Counted from the stretch's first letter, positions 15,819 to 25,473 are shown. The stretch is DNA of 64,000 nt from DATBAT01 sp963824805 (GCA_963824805.1 CAWGQZ010000019.1:7602-71601), one strand, 5' to 3'. Notes: generated by a model from the sequence alone, not told the origin. Translations and numbers: made by a program.

Positions 15819-18215
15819 ATGAATCAAATCCTGCGGCTACACGCCTGCATCACCCTGCTGCTGGTAATAGCGGTTTGTCATTGCTGTGCGTTCTCAAGCG
15901 CCGCATCCGATCCTGCTGCAAATGCGCCGCCTCTGGCGGGCATAGACTCGATCGTCACGAACGCGATTCAGGACCAACAGGTTCCGGGAGCAGTGGTGCT
16001 GGTATGGCACGATGGCAAGGTTCTGTACCGCAGAGCTTTTGGACATCGTTCGCTCGAGCCTCGCCGCGAACCCATGACGGCGGGCACCATTTTCGATGTG
16101 GCATCACTGACCAAGGTAATCGCGACGACCACGGCCGTCATGCAACTGGTGCAGAAAGGGGACGTAAGGCTGAACGATCCGGTGGCGAAATATCTCCCCG
16201 AGTTCTCCGACAGCGATAAGAGCGAGATTACCGTACGCGAACTGCTCACTCACCACTCAGGTCTCCGCGAAGACCTCGATCTGACAGCGCAATGGCGGGG
16301 ACGTGACGTCGCACTGAAAATGGTTGGGGCGGAGAAGCCGATCTTTCCACCGGGGTCGCGATTCCTTTACAGCGACATCAATTTCATTTCACTGGGCGCA
16401 CTGGTTGAAAAAGTTTCGGGAGCGCCGCTTGATCAATATTGTCTAGAGCATGTCTTCCGGCCGTTGGGGATGTTGCACACCCGCTTTTTGCCGTCGCCGG
16501 CATGGCTTCCTAAAATCGCACCCACGCAGTACGACGAAAACAACCGCATGCTGCGGGGAATTGTCCATGACCCGACGGCCCGCCGGATGGGTGGAGTGGC
16601 AGGCCATGCGGGACTGTTCTCCACCGCGGATGATCTCTCTAAGTTCGCCCAGGCGTTGCTGAAGGGGAGTCCGGTGCTCTCTCCGCTGACCGTCGAAAAG
16701 ATGACGACGCCCCAGCAGCCGCCGACCTCGCAGGTGCTACGCGGATTGGGTTGGGATATCGACTCGCCCTTTTCCAGCAATCGAGGCGATCTACTGCCAG
16801 TCGGCTCGTATGGTCACACCGGCTTTACCGGGACCTCGTTATGGATCGATCCAGTGACCCGCACGGTCATCATAATTCTGGCGAATGGGGTTCACCCCCG
16901 CGGTAAGGGGACAGCAGTTCCTTTGCGCTCGAAGATCGCCACCGCGGTTGCTGCGGAGTTACGTCTCGAGCCAAGTGAAAATGAGAGGCTGAGGTGGCAG
17001 AGCCTCACTGGCTACAATGAGGCTCAGACAACGGCCCGGCGAGTGGCCAACAGAAATGGCGACGTCAAGACCGGAATCGACGTGCTCGAAGCGCACAATT
17101 TTGATGTTGTCTCAGGAACCGATGCGACGAAGAAAAGAATTGGCCTGCTTACAAATCAGACCGGCGTCGACCTGCAAGGCCGACGTACAATTGACGTCCT
17201 GGCAAAAGCTCCCGGCGTATCGCTCGAGGCCATTTTTAGTCCTGAGCACGGTGTCACCGGAACGCTCGACACCACTGACATCTCCAACTCAAAGGACGCC
17301 GCCACCGGCATACCCGTGTACAGCGTCTATGGAGCTACCAAAGCAGCGCGCCGGCCGCCGCTCGATGTACTCAAGAATCTGGACGCGGTTGTCATCGACA
17401 TTCAAGACGCGGGGACGCGTTTCTATACCTACGAAGCCACTCTGGGATATTTTCTGGAAGCTGCCGGCACTACTGGGACGGAAGTCATCGTGCTCGACCG
17501 GCCAACTCCGATCACGGGATCGTTTGTACAGGGTCCGGTTTCAGACGTTGGGCTCGACAGCTTTGTGAATTATTTCCCCGTTCCGCCGCGCCATGGAATG
17601 ACCATGGGAGAGCTGGCGCGGATGTACAACGGCGAGCGCAAGCTCAACTCGCGGCTGCAGATAGTTCCTCTCGAAGGCTGGCTTCGTGGCGATTGGTTTG
17701 ATGCCACAGGGTTGGCGTGGATCAATCCGTCTCCAAATCTCAGGAGCCTCAATCAGGCCACGCTCTATCCCGGTGTGGGATTGATTGAGGGCACCAATGT
17801 TTCTGTGGGACGTGGGACCGACTCTCCATTTGAGTTGCTGGGCGCGCCGTGGATCAAGGGCAGGGAGCTGGCGCAATACTTGAATGCCAGAAACATCTCC
17901 GGAGTCCGCTTTGTCTCTACCAGCTTCACCCCTACGACCAGCAACTATGCGGGCCAACGGTGCGAAGGAGTCAACATGGTAGTCACTGAGCGTAACGCCT
18001 TGGATTCCCCGGAATTGGGTATCGAACTAGCCTCCGCAATGCGCAAGCTCTACCCCGATCAATGGCACATGGAGCGTCTGATTGAGCTAGTGGTCAATCA
18101 GTCGGTTTACGACGCCATCGCGCAGGGTGAGGATCCTCGCCGTATCGCGCAAGACTGGCAGCCCCGCCTGGATGAGTTCGAGCAGCTGCGGCAGAAGTAT
18201 CTGATCTACAAGTAG
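15819..18215 (+). CDS. namZ: Fusion of an AmiE-like serine hydrolase with a NamZ (DUF1343) exo-beta-N-acetylmuramidase
   Basis: Start ATG 15819 is preferred over an upstream ATG at 15768 because GGAG lies 8 bases ahead and a signal peptide follows (MNQILRLHACITLLLVIAV). In the 798 aa, residues about 45-395 form a beta-lactamase-fold hydrolase with SLTK (Ser96, Lys99), YSD and GHTGFTGTS. Residues about 415-798 are a DUF1343/NamZ domain with GLLTNQTG, FSPEHG, IQDAGTRFYTYE, INPSPNL and EGTNVSVGRGTDSPFE. NamZ releases terminal MurNAc from glycan chains. A single exported protein would thus strip the peptide and cut off MurNAc, feeding the divergent murQ. No frameshift is seen. Confidence 0.92.
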   Translation: MNQILRLHACITLLLVIAVCHCCAFSSAASDPAANAPPLAGIDSIVTNAIQDQQVPGAVVLVWHDGKVLYRRAFGHRSLEPRREPMTAGTIFDVASLTKVIATTTAVMQLVQKGDVRLNDPVAKYLPEFSDSDKSEITVRELLTHHSGLREDLDLTAQWRGRDVALKMVGAEKPIFPPGSRFLYSDINFISLGALVEKVSGAPLDQYCLEHVFRPLGMLHTRFLPSPAWLPKIAPTQYDENNRMLRGIVHDPTARRMGGVAGHAGLFSTADDLSKFAQALLKGSPVLSPLTVEKMTTPQQPPTSQVLRGLGWDIDSPFSSNRGDLLPVGSYGHTGFTGTSLWIDPVTRTVIIILANGVHPRGKGTAVPLRSKIATAVAAELRLEPSENERLRWQSLTGYNEAQTTARRVANRNGDVKTGIDVLEAHNFDVVSGTDATKKRIGLLTNQTGVDLQGRRTIDVLAKAPGVSLEAIFSPEHGVTGTLDTTDISNSKDAATGIPVYSVYGATKAARRPPLDVLKNLDAVVIDIQDAGTRFYTYEATLGYFLEAAGTTGTEVIVLDRPTPITGSFVQGPVSDVGLDSFVNYFPVPPRHGMTMGELARMYNGERKLNSRLQIVPLEGWLRGDWFDATGLAWINPSPNLRSLNQATLYPGVGLIEGTNVSVGRGTDSPFELLGAPWIKGRELAQYLNARNISGVRFVSTSFTPTTSNYAGQRCEGVNMVVTERNALDSPELGIELASAMRKLYPDQWHMERLIELVVNQSVYDAIAQGEDPRRIAQDWQPRLDEFEQLRQKYLIYK

Positions 18216-18329
18216 GCGCGAGTCGGGTGTTTTCCGTCCAACTAACCGGTCCTGACCCGGCATCGTACCTCTATTGACCAGCCGCCTTGCCTCAGGCTAA
18301 ATGTCTCTGGGTCAGATTAAAGAGGAGTT

Positions 18330-19001
18330 ATGATGCAGACGTTCGCGCTCTTGGTCCTACTTTGCTCTTTGGCGGTGGCGCAGGCGCCTCCAGAGCTCTC
18401 CAAGACTGCTCCTTCGACGGAGCTGACCATACCGGCGGGAACCAAGGTTCCCGTGGCCTTGAAACATGCGATCTCGACCAAAGGTGCCCGCGAAGGCGAT
18501 CCAATCTATGCCGAGACGACGTTTCCCGTAGTGTTGAATGATCGCGTGCTCATTCCCGCAAATACATTTGTCCAGGGACGAATTAGTAACATCAAGCGCC
18601 CGGGAAGAATTAAGGGACGCGCGGAAGTTTTGATTCACTTCACCACAATGATCTATCCCAGCGGGTACACGGTTTTGTTGCCGGGAGCGATCGAAAACGT
18701 CCCCGGTGCCGAAAACACCAATATGAAGGGCGAGGAAGGCACGATCCAGCAGAGTGGAAGCAAAGCCAAAGACGTCGGAACGGTAGCGAGCACGGCATCG
18801 ACTGGCGCTGTGATTGGCGGACTAAGCCAGGGCGGAAAAGGAGCACTGATTGGGGCAGCAGCAGGTGGCGTGGTGGGAACCGCCATCGCCTTGCTCACCC
18901 GTGGCAACGACGTACGGCTGGAATCAGGAACGACGTTAGAAATGGTGATACAACGGTCGATTCCTGTCGATTCGAGCCGTGTACCGTCCACTACCCGATA
19001 G
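18330..19001 (+). CDS. Secreted protein of unknown function with Gly-rich hydrophobic segment
   Basis: 223 aa starting at ATG 18330 behind AGAGGAG; a second ATG follows at once. An N-terminal signal peptide (MMQTFALLVLLCSLAVAQA) is followed by a beta-rich region resembling the pilus/secretion TrbI-type fold (LTIPAGTKVPVALKHAISTK, DRVLIPANTFVQGRI). A Gly/Ala-rich helical stretch (GAVIGGLSQGGKGALIGAAA) then resembles glycine-zipper domains. The final part resumes as VRLESGTTLEMVIQRSIPV. Proteins of this layout are common in Acidobacteriota; their role is unknown. Confidence 0.75.
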   Translation: MMQTFALLVLLCSLAVAQAPPELSKTAPSTELTIPAGTKVPVALKHAISTKGAREGDPIYAETTFPVVLNDRVLIPANTFVQGRISNIKRPGRIKGRAEVLIHFTTMIYPSGYTVLLPGAIENVPGAENTNMKGEEGTIQQSGSKAKDVGTVASTASTGAVIGGLSQGGKGALIGAAAGGVVGTAIALLTRGNDVRLESGTTLEMVIQRSIPVDSSRVPSTTR

Positions 19002-19712
19002 TTATTTCAGATTGAATAGCGCGTTTACGTGAGCAGTCACGTTTAGCGTCTGCGGTGTGAATTCTTCGGTCGGAGCAGGCGCTGCCGCGGCCAGCGTCTT
19101 AAACTGTGCGCCCATCGGCCGGATCATCGGAATATTTTCAAACGTATCGACCGAAGCGTACGACAGCTCTCCCAAAGTTCTTCCTGACGCCTTGGCCACA
19201 GCTTCCGCCGACTGCCGGGCCCGCCGGTAGGCATCTTCCACGGCCTTGGTCTTCGCACTGTCCATTTCTTCGAGCGTGTATCCGAGCGATTGCGTGTCGC
19301 TCACGCTGGCGTCTGCCAGGGCCTGCAGGATTGGAGGAATTTTGCCAAAATCCTTCAGCTTTACCGATACGCTGGCGCTCACTCTGTAACCCGCTAATTT
19401 CCGCTTTGGCGTCTTGTAGTCATACACCGGCTGAAGCGAAAATGAACCGATCTGTGCAGTCTTAGGGTCGATGCTATTGGCGCGAAGAATCTGACGCACT
19501 TGCTCCGCCTGCTGCGAGGCGCGGTCGTAGGCAGTGTGGGAATTCTCATCCTGTACCGAAATGTTGAAGTCGACCACAGCCGTGTCAGGGGCAGCCTCGA
19601 ACCTGCCGTCGGCGCCTGCAGAAATGCTATTCGGCGGAAGCGTAGGACGATCCTGCGCCATTGCAGTCAGCCTGCTCAATACCAGAGCCGAAACAAGAAG
19701 AAGTTTTGTCAT
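19002..19712 (-). CDS. SIMPL domain (DUF541) periplasmic protein
   Basis: Start ATG 19712 gives MTKLLLVSALVLSRLTAMAQ, a signal peptide; the longer upstream reading lacks one. The rest is a SIMPL/DUF541 domain: ISAGADGRFEAAPDTAVVDF, YDRASQQAEQVRQILRANSI, YRVSASVSVKLKD and the conserved KTKAVEDAYRRARQSAEAVA. Members (for example E. coli YggE) are periplasmic and linked to stress or envelope functions without a defined reaction. It is convergent with the 18330-19001 gene; the two are directly adjacent. Confidence 0.88.
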   Translation of the reverse strand: MTKLLLVSALVLSRLTAMAQDRPTLPPNSISAGADGRFEAAPDTAVVDFNISVQDENSHTAYDRASQQAEQVRQILRANSIDPKTAQIGSFSLQPVYDYKTPKRKLAGYRVSASVSVKLKDFGKIPPILQALADASVSDTQSLGYTLEEMDSAKTKAVEDAYRRARQSAEAVAKASGRTLGELSYASVDTFENIPMIRPMGAQFKTLAAAAPAPTEEFTPQTLNVTAHVNALFNLK

Positions 19713-19753
19713 CCGGAAATTGTATACCGCTGCATTTCGTGGAGGTGAGGAGG

Positions 19754-20854
19754 TTAAATTCCCAAGCCTTTGGCAACCGGGGGATAGGCGAAGCGATAAA
19801 CCTGGCTGTCGATTTGCTTCCGCAGGTTTTCCCAAAGGTTGTCAGGCATGGAAACAAAGACCTGCACAACTTCGGGATCGAACTGCCGACCTGACCACTT
19901 TTGAATTTCAGCTTTTGCGGCGCCTACAGTCTGTGCGGGCCGATAGGGACGGTCAGAGGTGATGGCATCCAGGGTGTCGGCGACCGCGAAGATTCTTGCG
20001 CCCAAGGGAATCTCATCACCCTTCAGACCCCGGGGATAACCGGTTCCGTCGAATTTCTCCTGATGGGAATAGACGATATCGGCGGCCTCTCCCAAAAACG
20101 GAATCTTCTTCAACATCTGATAACCGTGATAGCAATGCTCACGCATAATCGCCACTTCGTCAGGGGTAAGAGCGCCGGGTTTGCGAAGGATGGCATCGGG
20201 AATTGCCATCTTTCCGATGTCGTGCAGAAAGGCTCCACGGGCAATGATTCGTATCTGCTCATCGGGAATTCCCATTACCCGGGCGACGGCGATGGTGAAT
20301 GCAGTCACCCGTTTGGAGTGACCTTCGGTTTCAGCATCCTTCAGATCCAGTGCATCGCCCAGCGCTTCCAGCGTGATGTCGTAGGAGCGCTCAAGATTGG
20401 CCCATGCTTCTTTCAATTGCCGGGTACGCGCATCAACCTTGGCTTCCAGGTTGGTCTGGTAGGCGCGATTTTCCAATTTTAGGCGGCGATTCTCCAGCGC
20501 GCGTCTGACTGTCGCAAGCAACTGCTCTCGTTCGAAGGGTTTAAGCAGATAATCGTAAGCGCCATTGCGCAGCGCTCCCAAGGCAACCGAAATGTCATGG
20601 ACGGCTGTGACCATGATGACTGGCATATCGGGAAAGCGTTCTTTCGCCCGCTCCAGCAGTTGCGTCCCGTTCATCTTGTCCATCATCAAGTCGGTGAGCA
20701 TGAGCTCGAATTCCTCACCGGATTCAAGCAGCGCCAATGCCTCGACACCGGAGCCAGCCTGACGGCAGCTGTAGTTCGCGCTGCCCAACATGGACGAGAC
20801 AATCTCGCGGATCGCCTCTTCGTCGTCGACTACGAGTATCCGTTCCTGTGGCAT
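19754..20854 (-). CDS. Response regulator with HD-GYP output (RpfG-like)
   Basis: The 366 aa start with a receiver domain (ILVVDDEEA, phospho-acceptor Asp55 in LMLTDLMMDKMNG, then a conserved Lys in LLKPFERE). A coiled linker (about 125-160) leads to an HD-GYP domain with HDIGKMAIPDAIL, HCYHGYQML and SHQEKFDGTGYPRGLKG. HD-GYP domains hydrolyse cyclic di-GMP. The first element reads HQE where HHE is usual; the metal-binding HD and GYP motifs are kept, so activity is likely. It is divergent from the large hybrid kinase at 20985, a plausible partner. Confidence 0.93.
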   Translation of the reverse strand: MPQERILVVDDEEAIREIVSSMLGSANYSCRQAGSGVEALALLESGEEFELMLTDLMMDKMNGTQLLERAKERFPDMPVIMVTAVHDISVALGALRNGAYDYLLKPFEREQLLATVRRALENRRLKLENRAYQTNLEAKVDARTRQLKEAWANLERSYDITLEALGDALDLKDAETEGHSKRVTAFTIAVARVMGIPDEQIRIIARGAFLHDIGKMAIPDAILRKPGALTPDEVAIMREHCYHGYQMLKKIPFLGEAADIVYSHQEKFDGTGYPRGLKGDEIPLGARIFAVADTLDAITSDRPYRPAQTVGAAKAEIQKWSGRQFDPEVVQVFVSMPDNLWENLRKQIDSQVYRFAYPPVAKGLGI

Positions 20855-20984
20855 GGAGAGTTAAGTGTAAGGCCCATTCTACAGCAGCACCGAGGTTCCC
20901 AAAGTAATGGCAATCAAGGGGAAAACACATCAGTAACCCCGGGCTGCGTGCTATCAAAGGGAGGGCCATATTGGTCCTCCAGGG

Positions 20985-23900
20985 ATGAATCCGACTACTC
21001 TAGGTGCCTGTTTTGCGCTAGCGGAGCTCACTGTCGTGCGGTCGACGCCGCACGAATCGGCTGTGCTTATTATGCTGGCCGCCAGCCTGCTGGTCTTCCG
21101 CACCTTCCGCGAGCGCTATCTGTTGGTCTGGATCCTGGCTTGGTCAGCGTACTTCGTTTCGCAATGTTCTTTAAGCGGGGCGGCCTCGGGGCCGTCTCTT
21201 CTCGCAGCTTCTGGCCGAGCGGAATTTGTGCTCGCCGTCTGCCTGTTCGCGGCCACCGTCTTTCTCTACACCCACGCGCGAAAACTGATATACGTGCTTT
21301 GCTATGTCGGGGCGGGGCTCACGGTTTACGCCTTTGTTTCAGGACTCTTTCAGCCTGACGAACTTTTGATCCGAGTGCCACTTGAGGTTGGATACCGGCT
21401 GGTAGCCATATTCGCCGCTATCCATCTTGTCCGCTGCCGCTGGGCGCGGTGGGAAATCGGATCATGGTTGCTGAGTATCAGCCTGGTGATGTTGCACTTA
21501 CCCTGGAGGGTCTTCACCGAGCGGATTCCGGTAGGCCTTGCCTTAATGTCCGACATGGTACTCGGGCTCAGCTTGTTGATCGTAGTTTTTGACGATTCCA
21601 AGACGCGCACCCGCAGGCTTGGGGTAATCAACGCGTTAACCACCAGCATCATGCGTGAACAGCAACACGGGCCCATGATGGCGACGGCTCTCGAGGAGCT
21701 GAAGCGGTTGATGAACGCCAAGGCAGCGTGGCTACGGGTTCTGGAAAACGGCAAGCTGGTAATCGCGCAACACATTGGACTGTCTCCCGCATTTCTGCAG
21801 GAACGCCTTTCGATTCCCATGGAAGACTCGTTCGAACGAACCCTAAGCGATGGCGGTCCCATTGTCGTGGCTCCGGCTTCGGTGGACGAATCAGGTACGG
21901 TAATTCTGAGCGATGAAGGCTTCCACCATGTAGTCGTAGTTCCCGTTCGGGGAAAGAAATCCGTAATTGGGACGCTTAATCTCGGTAGCCCGCGCGGTGT
22001 GTCTTACACCGTCGACGATATGGAGTTCCTGGCCACCACTGCCTTGCAGCTCGGACTCGCGGTAGAGAACCTCCAATTGCTCGAGCAGATACTTCGCTCG
22101 CATCGTCAGTGGACGAACACCTTTGATTCCATTCAGGACGTGATCCTGCTTCACGACGCTGATTTCCGGATCATGAAATCCAACCGCGCGTTGCAGCAGA
22201 GACTGGGCCGTGCGGTGGCGGACGTGGTTGGCAAGACCTGTGGAGATGTGCTGCCCAAGACGCAGATCCGGTGGCAGGGCTGTCCCTATTGCAGCGAAGG
22301 AGATGAGACTCTGTACGAGGGATTGGACGCCTGCTTCGGCGGCTTCTCCATGGTCTCAACATCTTCCTACACAGACCAAGTCACGAAACAAAAGGGCACG
22401 ATTCACGTCATACGCGATGTCACCGACCGCCGTATCGTGGAAGAAAAATATCGATTGTTGTTCGAACAGATGCAGGAAGGTGTCTTCGCGGCGACACCCG
22501 AGGGTAAGCTGCTCGATTGCAACGACGCCTTCGTTCGCATGCTGGGCCACACTAGCCGATCGGAATTGATGGCTCTGAATCTCGACCGTGAACTGTACGC
22601 TTCTCCGGAGCAGCGCGAAAAATTCCGGCAGGAAGTGGAAGTCCACAATTACGTCCGAAATTTTGAAGTTACTCTGCGCAAAAAGAGCGGCGCCTTACTT
22701 ACGGCAATGGAAAGCAGCTTTGCTACCCGGGACGCGAGCGGAAAAATCGAACGCTATCAGGGATTTCTCCTCGACATCACCGAGAAGAAGAAGGCGGAAG
22801 ACGAAATCCGACGCCGTAATCGCGAGCTGAACGCTTTGAACGCGATGGCTGTAATTGCCACCCAATCCTTTGACTTGGACGAGATCTTGAACCTCACCTT
22901 GCGGCAAGTTCTAGGGCTGCTCGCTGCAGAAGCTGGTTCGGTGTATCTAACCGATGGCGAGGAAGGAATCTTTCGACGGCGCGCAGATTGGGGCCAGCGT
23001 AGCAGTGACCGTCCCCGTCTGGGTGAAATACGGTTGCCGGGAGGGTTCGGTCACCTGGTTACTCTATCCCGGACAGAAGTCATTACCCCGGACTATCTCC
23101 CACACTTACCGCCACTGGTGGCCGAATTCATTAAAGCCGAAGGGCTGTCGGCCTGGATTTGGGTGCTGCTCTGGAGCAAAGACAAACCGGTCGGCATGAT
23201 GGGGGTGAGCCGAAGCCATGTTCGGGACTACTCTACCAATGATGAAAATCTACTGGTGGCCGTCGCGCGGCAGCTAGGCACAACTATTGAGAAGGTGCGC
23301 TTGTACGAGGAAACCTGCCGGGCTTACGAGGACCTTCGCCGCACTCAGGAGCAATTGCTGCAGAGCGAAAAGATGTCTGCCGTGGGGCAACTGATCGCCG
23401 GCGTCGCTCACGAATTGAACAACCCACTCACCGCCATTCTCGGCTACGCCCAACTTCTCGAAGGCGAAGGCCTGGGAATCCGTGCCGCGGATTTTGTCAG
23501 CAAGCTTTTCAAGCAAGCACAGAGAACCCACCGGGTGGTGCAGAACCTGCTTTCGTTCTCGCGCCAGCGCAAGCCCCAGAAGCAGCCAGTGGATGTTCGC
23601 AAGGTGATTGAGGAGACTCTGGCGCTGCGCGACTACGACCTCAAGGTTCATCGCATTCACGTCGAACGCGAAATCGCAGCCAGCATTCCCGCCGTCACAG
23701 CTGACGCGCACCAATTGGAGCAGGTGTTCCTCAACATTGTGAACAACGCCGTTGACGCCATGCTTGAAAAGGCGGAAGGAGGAAGGCTCACCGTGCGCGT
23801 CTCTGTCATCGAAGGATACGTGCAGGCTGAGTTCCTTGATTCCGGGCCTGGAATCAAGGAGCCAAATCGCATTTTCGATCCTTTCTACACCACTAAAAGC

Positions 23901-24473
23901 GTGGGTAAGGGCACCGGTCTGGGACTAAGCATTTGCTATGGAATTATCAAGGAACACGGAGGAGATATTTCGGCCCACAACCGCAAAGAGGGAGGCGCCG
24001 GTATCATCATTCGCCTGCCATCGGCGGGAGTGATTGCCGGCCATGACTCAGCTCCGGTAGCTCCTCGTCGCGATGCAGCCATTGCAGGACGCATCCTGCT
24101 GGCGGAAGAGGAAGAGGCCGTGTTGCAATTCGAGCACGACGTCCTGGTCGGAGCCGGCGCCGAAGTGGTGACCGAGATATCGGAGGATCGCGCCAAAGAT
24201 CAGTTGACGAAAGAAAAGTTTGACGCCTTGGTCATCAACGGCAAAGTCACCGGCGGATGGGATGCCCCCGAAATCTACCGCTGGCTCGGAGAAACCCAGC
24301 CCGACCTCCAGAAACATGTTCTGTTCACGTTCTCCACGCTTCCTGAGCCGGAGATCCGCGACTTCCTGCAGCAGCACAATCTGCCATCGCTGGTAAAACC
24401 GTTTGAAGTCGCCGATCTTATCGCTCAAGCCAAGCGGTTATTGCAGAAGACACAGGCAGCCTCCGCTGGCTAA
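20985..24473 (+). CDS. Large hybrid sensor histidine kinase with degenerate receiver
   Basis: 1162 aa, ATG behind AGGG. Residues 1-207 form a multi-helix membrane sensor. GAF (about 215-365), PAS with a CPYC motif (about 372-485), PAS (about 485-605) and GAF (about 620-770) domains follow. The HisKA box has His809 in GVAHELNNPLTAILGYAQLL, and the HATPase has N and G boxes (NIVNNAVDAM, GKGTGLGLSICYGIIKEHGG). The C-terminal receiver (about 1045-1160) keeps the acidic cluster and the Lys of LVKPF, but its phospho-acceptor position is Asn1085 (ALVINGKV). Phosphoryl output is therefore probably to a separate regulator, possibly the divergent HD-GYP protein. Confidence 0.92.
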   Translation: MNPTTLGACFALAELTVVRSTPHESAVLIMLAASLLVFRTFRERYLLVWILAWSAYFVSQCSLSGAASGPSLLAASGRAEFVLAVCLFAATVFLYTHARKLIYVLCYVGAGLTVYAFVSGLFQPDELLIRVPLEVGYRLVAIFAAIHLVRCRWARWEIGSWLLSISLVMLHLPWRVFTERIPVGLALMSDMVLGLSLLIVVFDDSKTRTRRLGVINALTTSIMREQQHGPMMATALEELKRLMNAKAAWLRVLENGKLVIAQHIGLSPAFLQERLSIPMEDSFERTLSDGGPIVVAPASVDESGTVILSDEGFHHVVVVPVRGKKSVIGTLNLGSPRGVSYTVDDMEFLATTALQLGLAVENLQLLEQILRSHRQWTNTFDSIQDVILLHDADFRIMKSNRALQQRLGRAVADVVGKTCGDVLPKTQIRWQGCPYCSEGDETLYEGLDACFGGFSMVSTSSYTDQVTKQKGTIHVIRDVTDRRIVEEKYRLLFEQMQEGVFAATPEGKLLDCNDAFVRMLGHTSRSELMALNLDRELYASPEQREKFRQEVEVHNYVRNFEVTLRKKSGALLTAMESSFATRDASGKIERYQGFLLDITEKKKAEDEIRRRNRELNALNAMAVIATQSFDLDEILNLTLRQVLGLLAAEAGSVYLTDGEEGIFRRRADWGQRSSDRPRLGEIRLPGGFGHLVTLSRTEVITPDYLPHLPPLVAEFIKAEGLSAWIWVLLWSKDKPVGMMGVSRSHVRDYSTNDENLLVAVARQLGTTIEKVRLYEETCRAYEDLRRTQEQLLQSEKMSAVGQLIAGVAHELNNPLTAILGYAQLLEGEGLGIRAADFVSKLFKQAQRTHRVVQNLLSFSRQRKPQKQPVDVRKVIEETLALRDYDLKVHRIHVEREIAASIPAVTADAHQLEQVFLNIVNNAVDAMLEKAEGGRLTVRVSVIEGYVQAEFLDSGPGIKEPNRIFDPFYTTKSVGKGTGLGLSICYGIIKEHGGDISAHNRKEGGAGIIIRLPSAGVIAGHDSAPVAPRRDAAIAGRILLAEEEEAVLQFEHDVLVGAGAEVVTEISEDRAKDQLTKEKFDALVINGKVTGGWDAPEIYRWLGETQPDLQKHVLFTFSTLPEPEIRDFLQQHNLPSLVKPFEVADLIAQAKRLLQKTQAASAG

Positions 24474-24480
24474 CTTCAGA

Positions 24481-24780
24481 CTACAAACTATCTTTAAGCC
24501 CCTTCGCAAAGTCCTTGAGAGTCGCCTCATTGCGGCGGTACCACATCCAGTGTCCGATCTTTTTGGCCTCAACCAGTTCGGCTTTGGCAAGCACCGCCAT
24601 GTGGTGGGAGATCGTAGGCTGTGAAAGCGGGATTCGCTCCTCGATATCGGAGGCACAAAGCCCGGCGTTTTTTCCGATGGAGTTGGATCGTTTCTCTTTG
24701 AGCACTTTCAGGATGCGGCGGCGTGTGGGATCGGCAATGGCACGTAAACGGCGGTCTAAATTCTGCTCCGAATGATTCAT
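24481..24780 (-). CDS. ArsR family winged-helix repressor
   Basis: 99 aa DNA-binding protein with the ArsR fold: LRAIADPTRRRILKVLKEK, recognition region LSQPTISHHMAVLAKAELVE and wing KKIGHWMWYRRN. It does not have the classic CxC metal site on the recognition helix (a single Cys in LCASDIEE), so the effector is unclear. It is divergent from a molybdopterin oxidoreductase gene with 69 bp between starts, which it may regulate. Confidence 0.92.
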   Translation of the reverse strand: MNHSEQNLDRRLRAIADPTRRRILKVLKEKRSNSIGKNAGLCASDIEERIPLSQPTISHHMAVLAKAELVEAKKIGHWMWYRRNEATLKDFAKGLKDSL

Positions 24781-24785
24781 ATGAA
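24776..24785. promoter_or_regulatory. Palindrome at the arsR-family start codon
   Basis: TTCATATGAA is a perfect 10-bp palindrome overlapping the start codon of the ArsR-type gene, in the AT-rich divergent region shared with the oxidoreductase gene. It could be part of an autoregulatory operator; short palindromes of this size also arise by chance. Confidence 0.25.
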
Positions 24786-24849
24786 CTACAAATAAAAGCC
24801 GAATTGATGGCTGTCAATATAGACGAATTACTCCATTCATTGGTCTAGA

Positions 24850-25470
24850 ATGAGCGCGATGTTATTCGAAGGAAACGAGCGTCGCCAACGCGAGCAGGAA
24901 ATGAAACGCGAGGGAAGGCTGCCGCCGGGACAGTCTCTGACCCTCAAGTGGCCTGTGTTGCACTATGGATCTGTGCCGAAATTCGACGCCGCCCGTTGGG
25001 ATTTTCGGGTCTACGGATGGGTGGAATCTTCGATAAGACTCAATTGGAACGAGTTTAATGCGCTGCCCAAAGTTGAAACCCAGAGCGATTTTCACTGTGT
25101 AACTCGCTGGAGCCGGTTCGACAACCGGTGGAGGGGCGTATCTGTCCGCGATCTTTTGGATCTCGCCAAACCCAAGCCGGAGGCGGCATTCGTGCTGGTC
25201 CACGCCGAACAGGGCTATACGGCGAACGTCCCGTTAGCCGACCTGCAGCGGTCGAATGTTCTGCTGGCGACGCACCACGACGGCCAGCCTCTTCCCGCCG
25301 ATCATGGATATCCTCTGCGGCTGATTGTGCCACATCTGTATGCATGGAAATCGGTGAAGTGGGTTCGAGGGTTTGAACTGCTCGATGCGGACGCTGCCGG
25401 ATTCTGGGAACAGAACGGCTATCACATGTATGGCGATCCCTGGAAAGAGCAGCGCTTCAATAGCAGGTAG
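24850..25470 (+). CDS. Cytosolic molybdopterin-dependent oxidoreductase, sulfite-oxidase/YedY family
   Basis: 206 aa, an oxidoreductase molybdopterin-binding domain. The molybdenum-coordinating Cys is in DFHCVTRWSRFDNRWRGV, and HGYPLRLIVPHLYAWKSVKW is the typical end of the fold. There is no Tat or Sec signal, unlike MsrP (YedY), and no C-terminal dimer domain; this is the short soluble subclass whose substrate is not defined. It is divergent from the ArsR-type regulator and convergent with a SPOR protein gene 3 bp away. Confidence 0.87.
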   Translation: MSAMLFEGNERRQREQEMKREGRLPPGQSLTLKWPVLHYGSVPKFDAARWDFRVYGWVESSIRLNWNEFNALPKVETQSDFHCVTRWSRFDNRWRGVSVRDLLDLAKPKPEAAFVLVHAEQGYTANVPLADLQRSNVLLATHHDGQPLPADHGYPLRLIVPHLYAWKSVKWVRGFELLDADAAGFWEQNGYHMYGDPWKEQRFNSR

Positions 25471-25473
25471 CCG

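Noticed and set aside
24850..25470. MsrP (YedY) periplasmic methionine sulfoxide reductase
   Set aside because: No Tat signal, too short, and no MsrQ partner; it belongs to the short soluble subclass.
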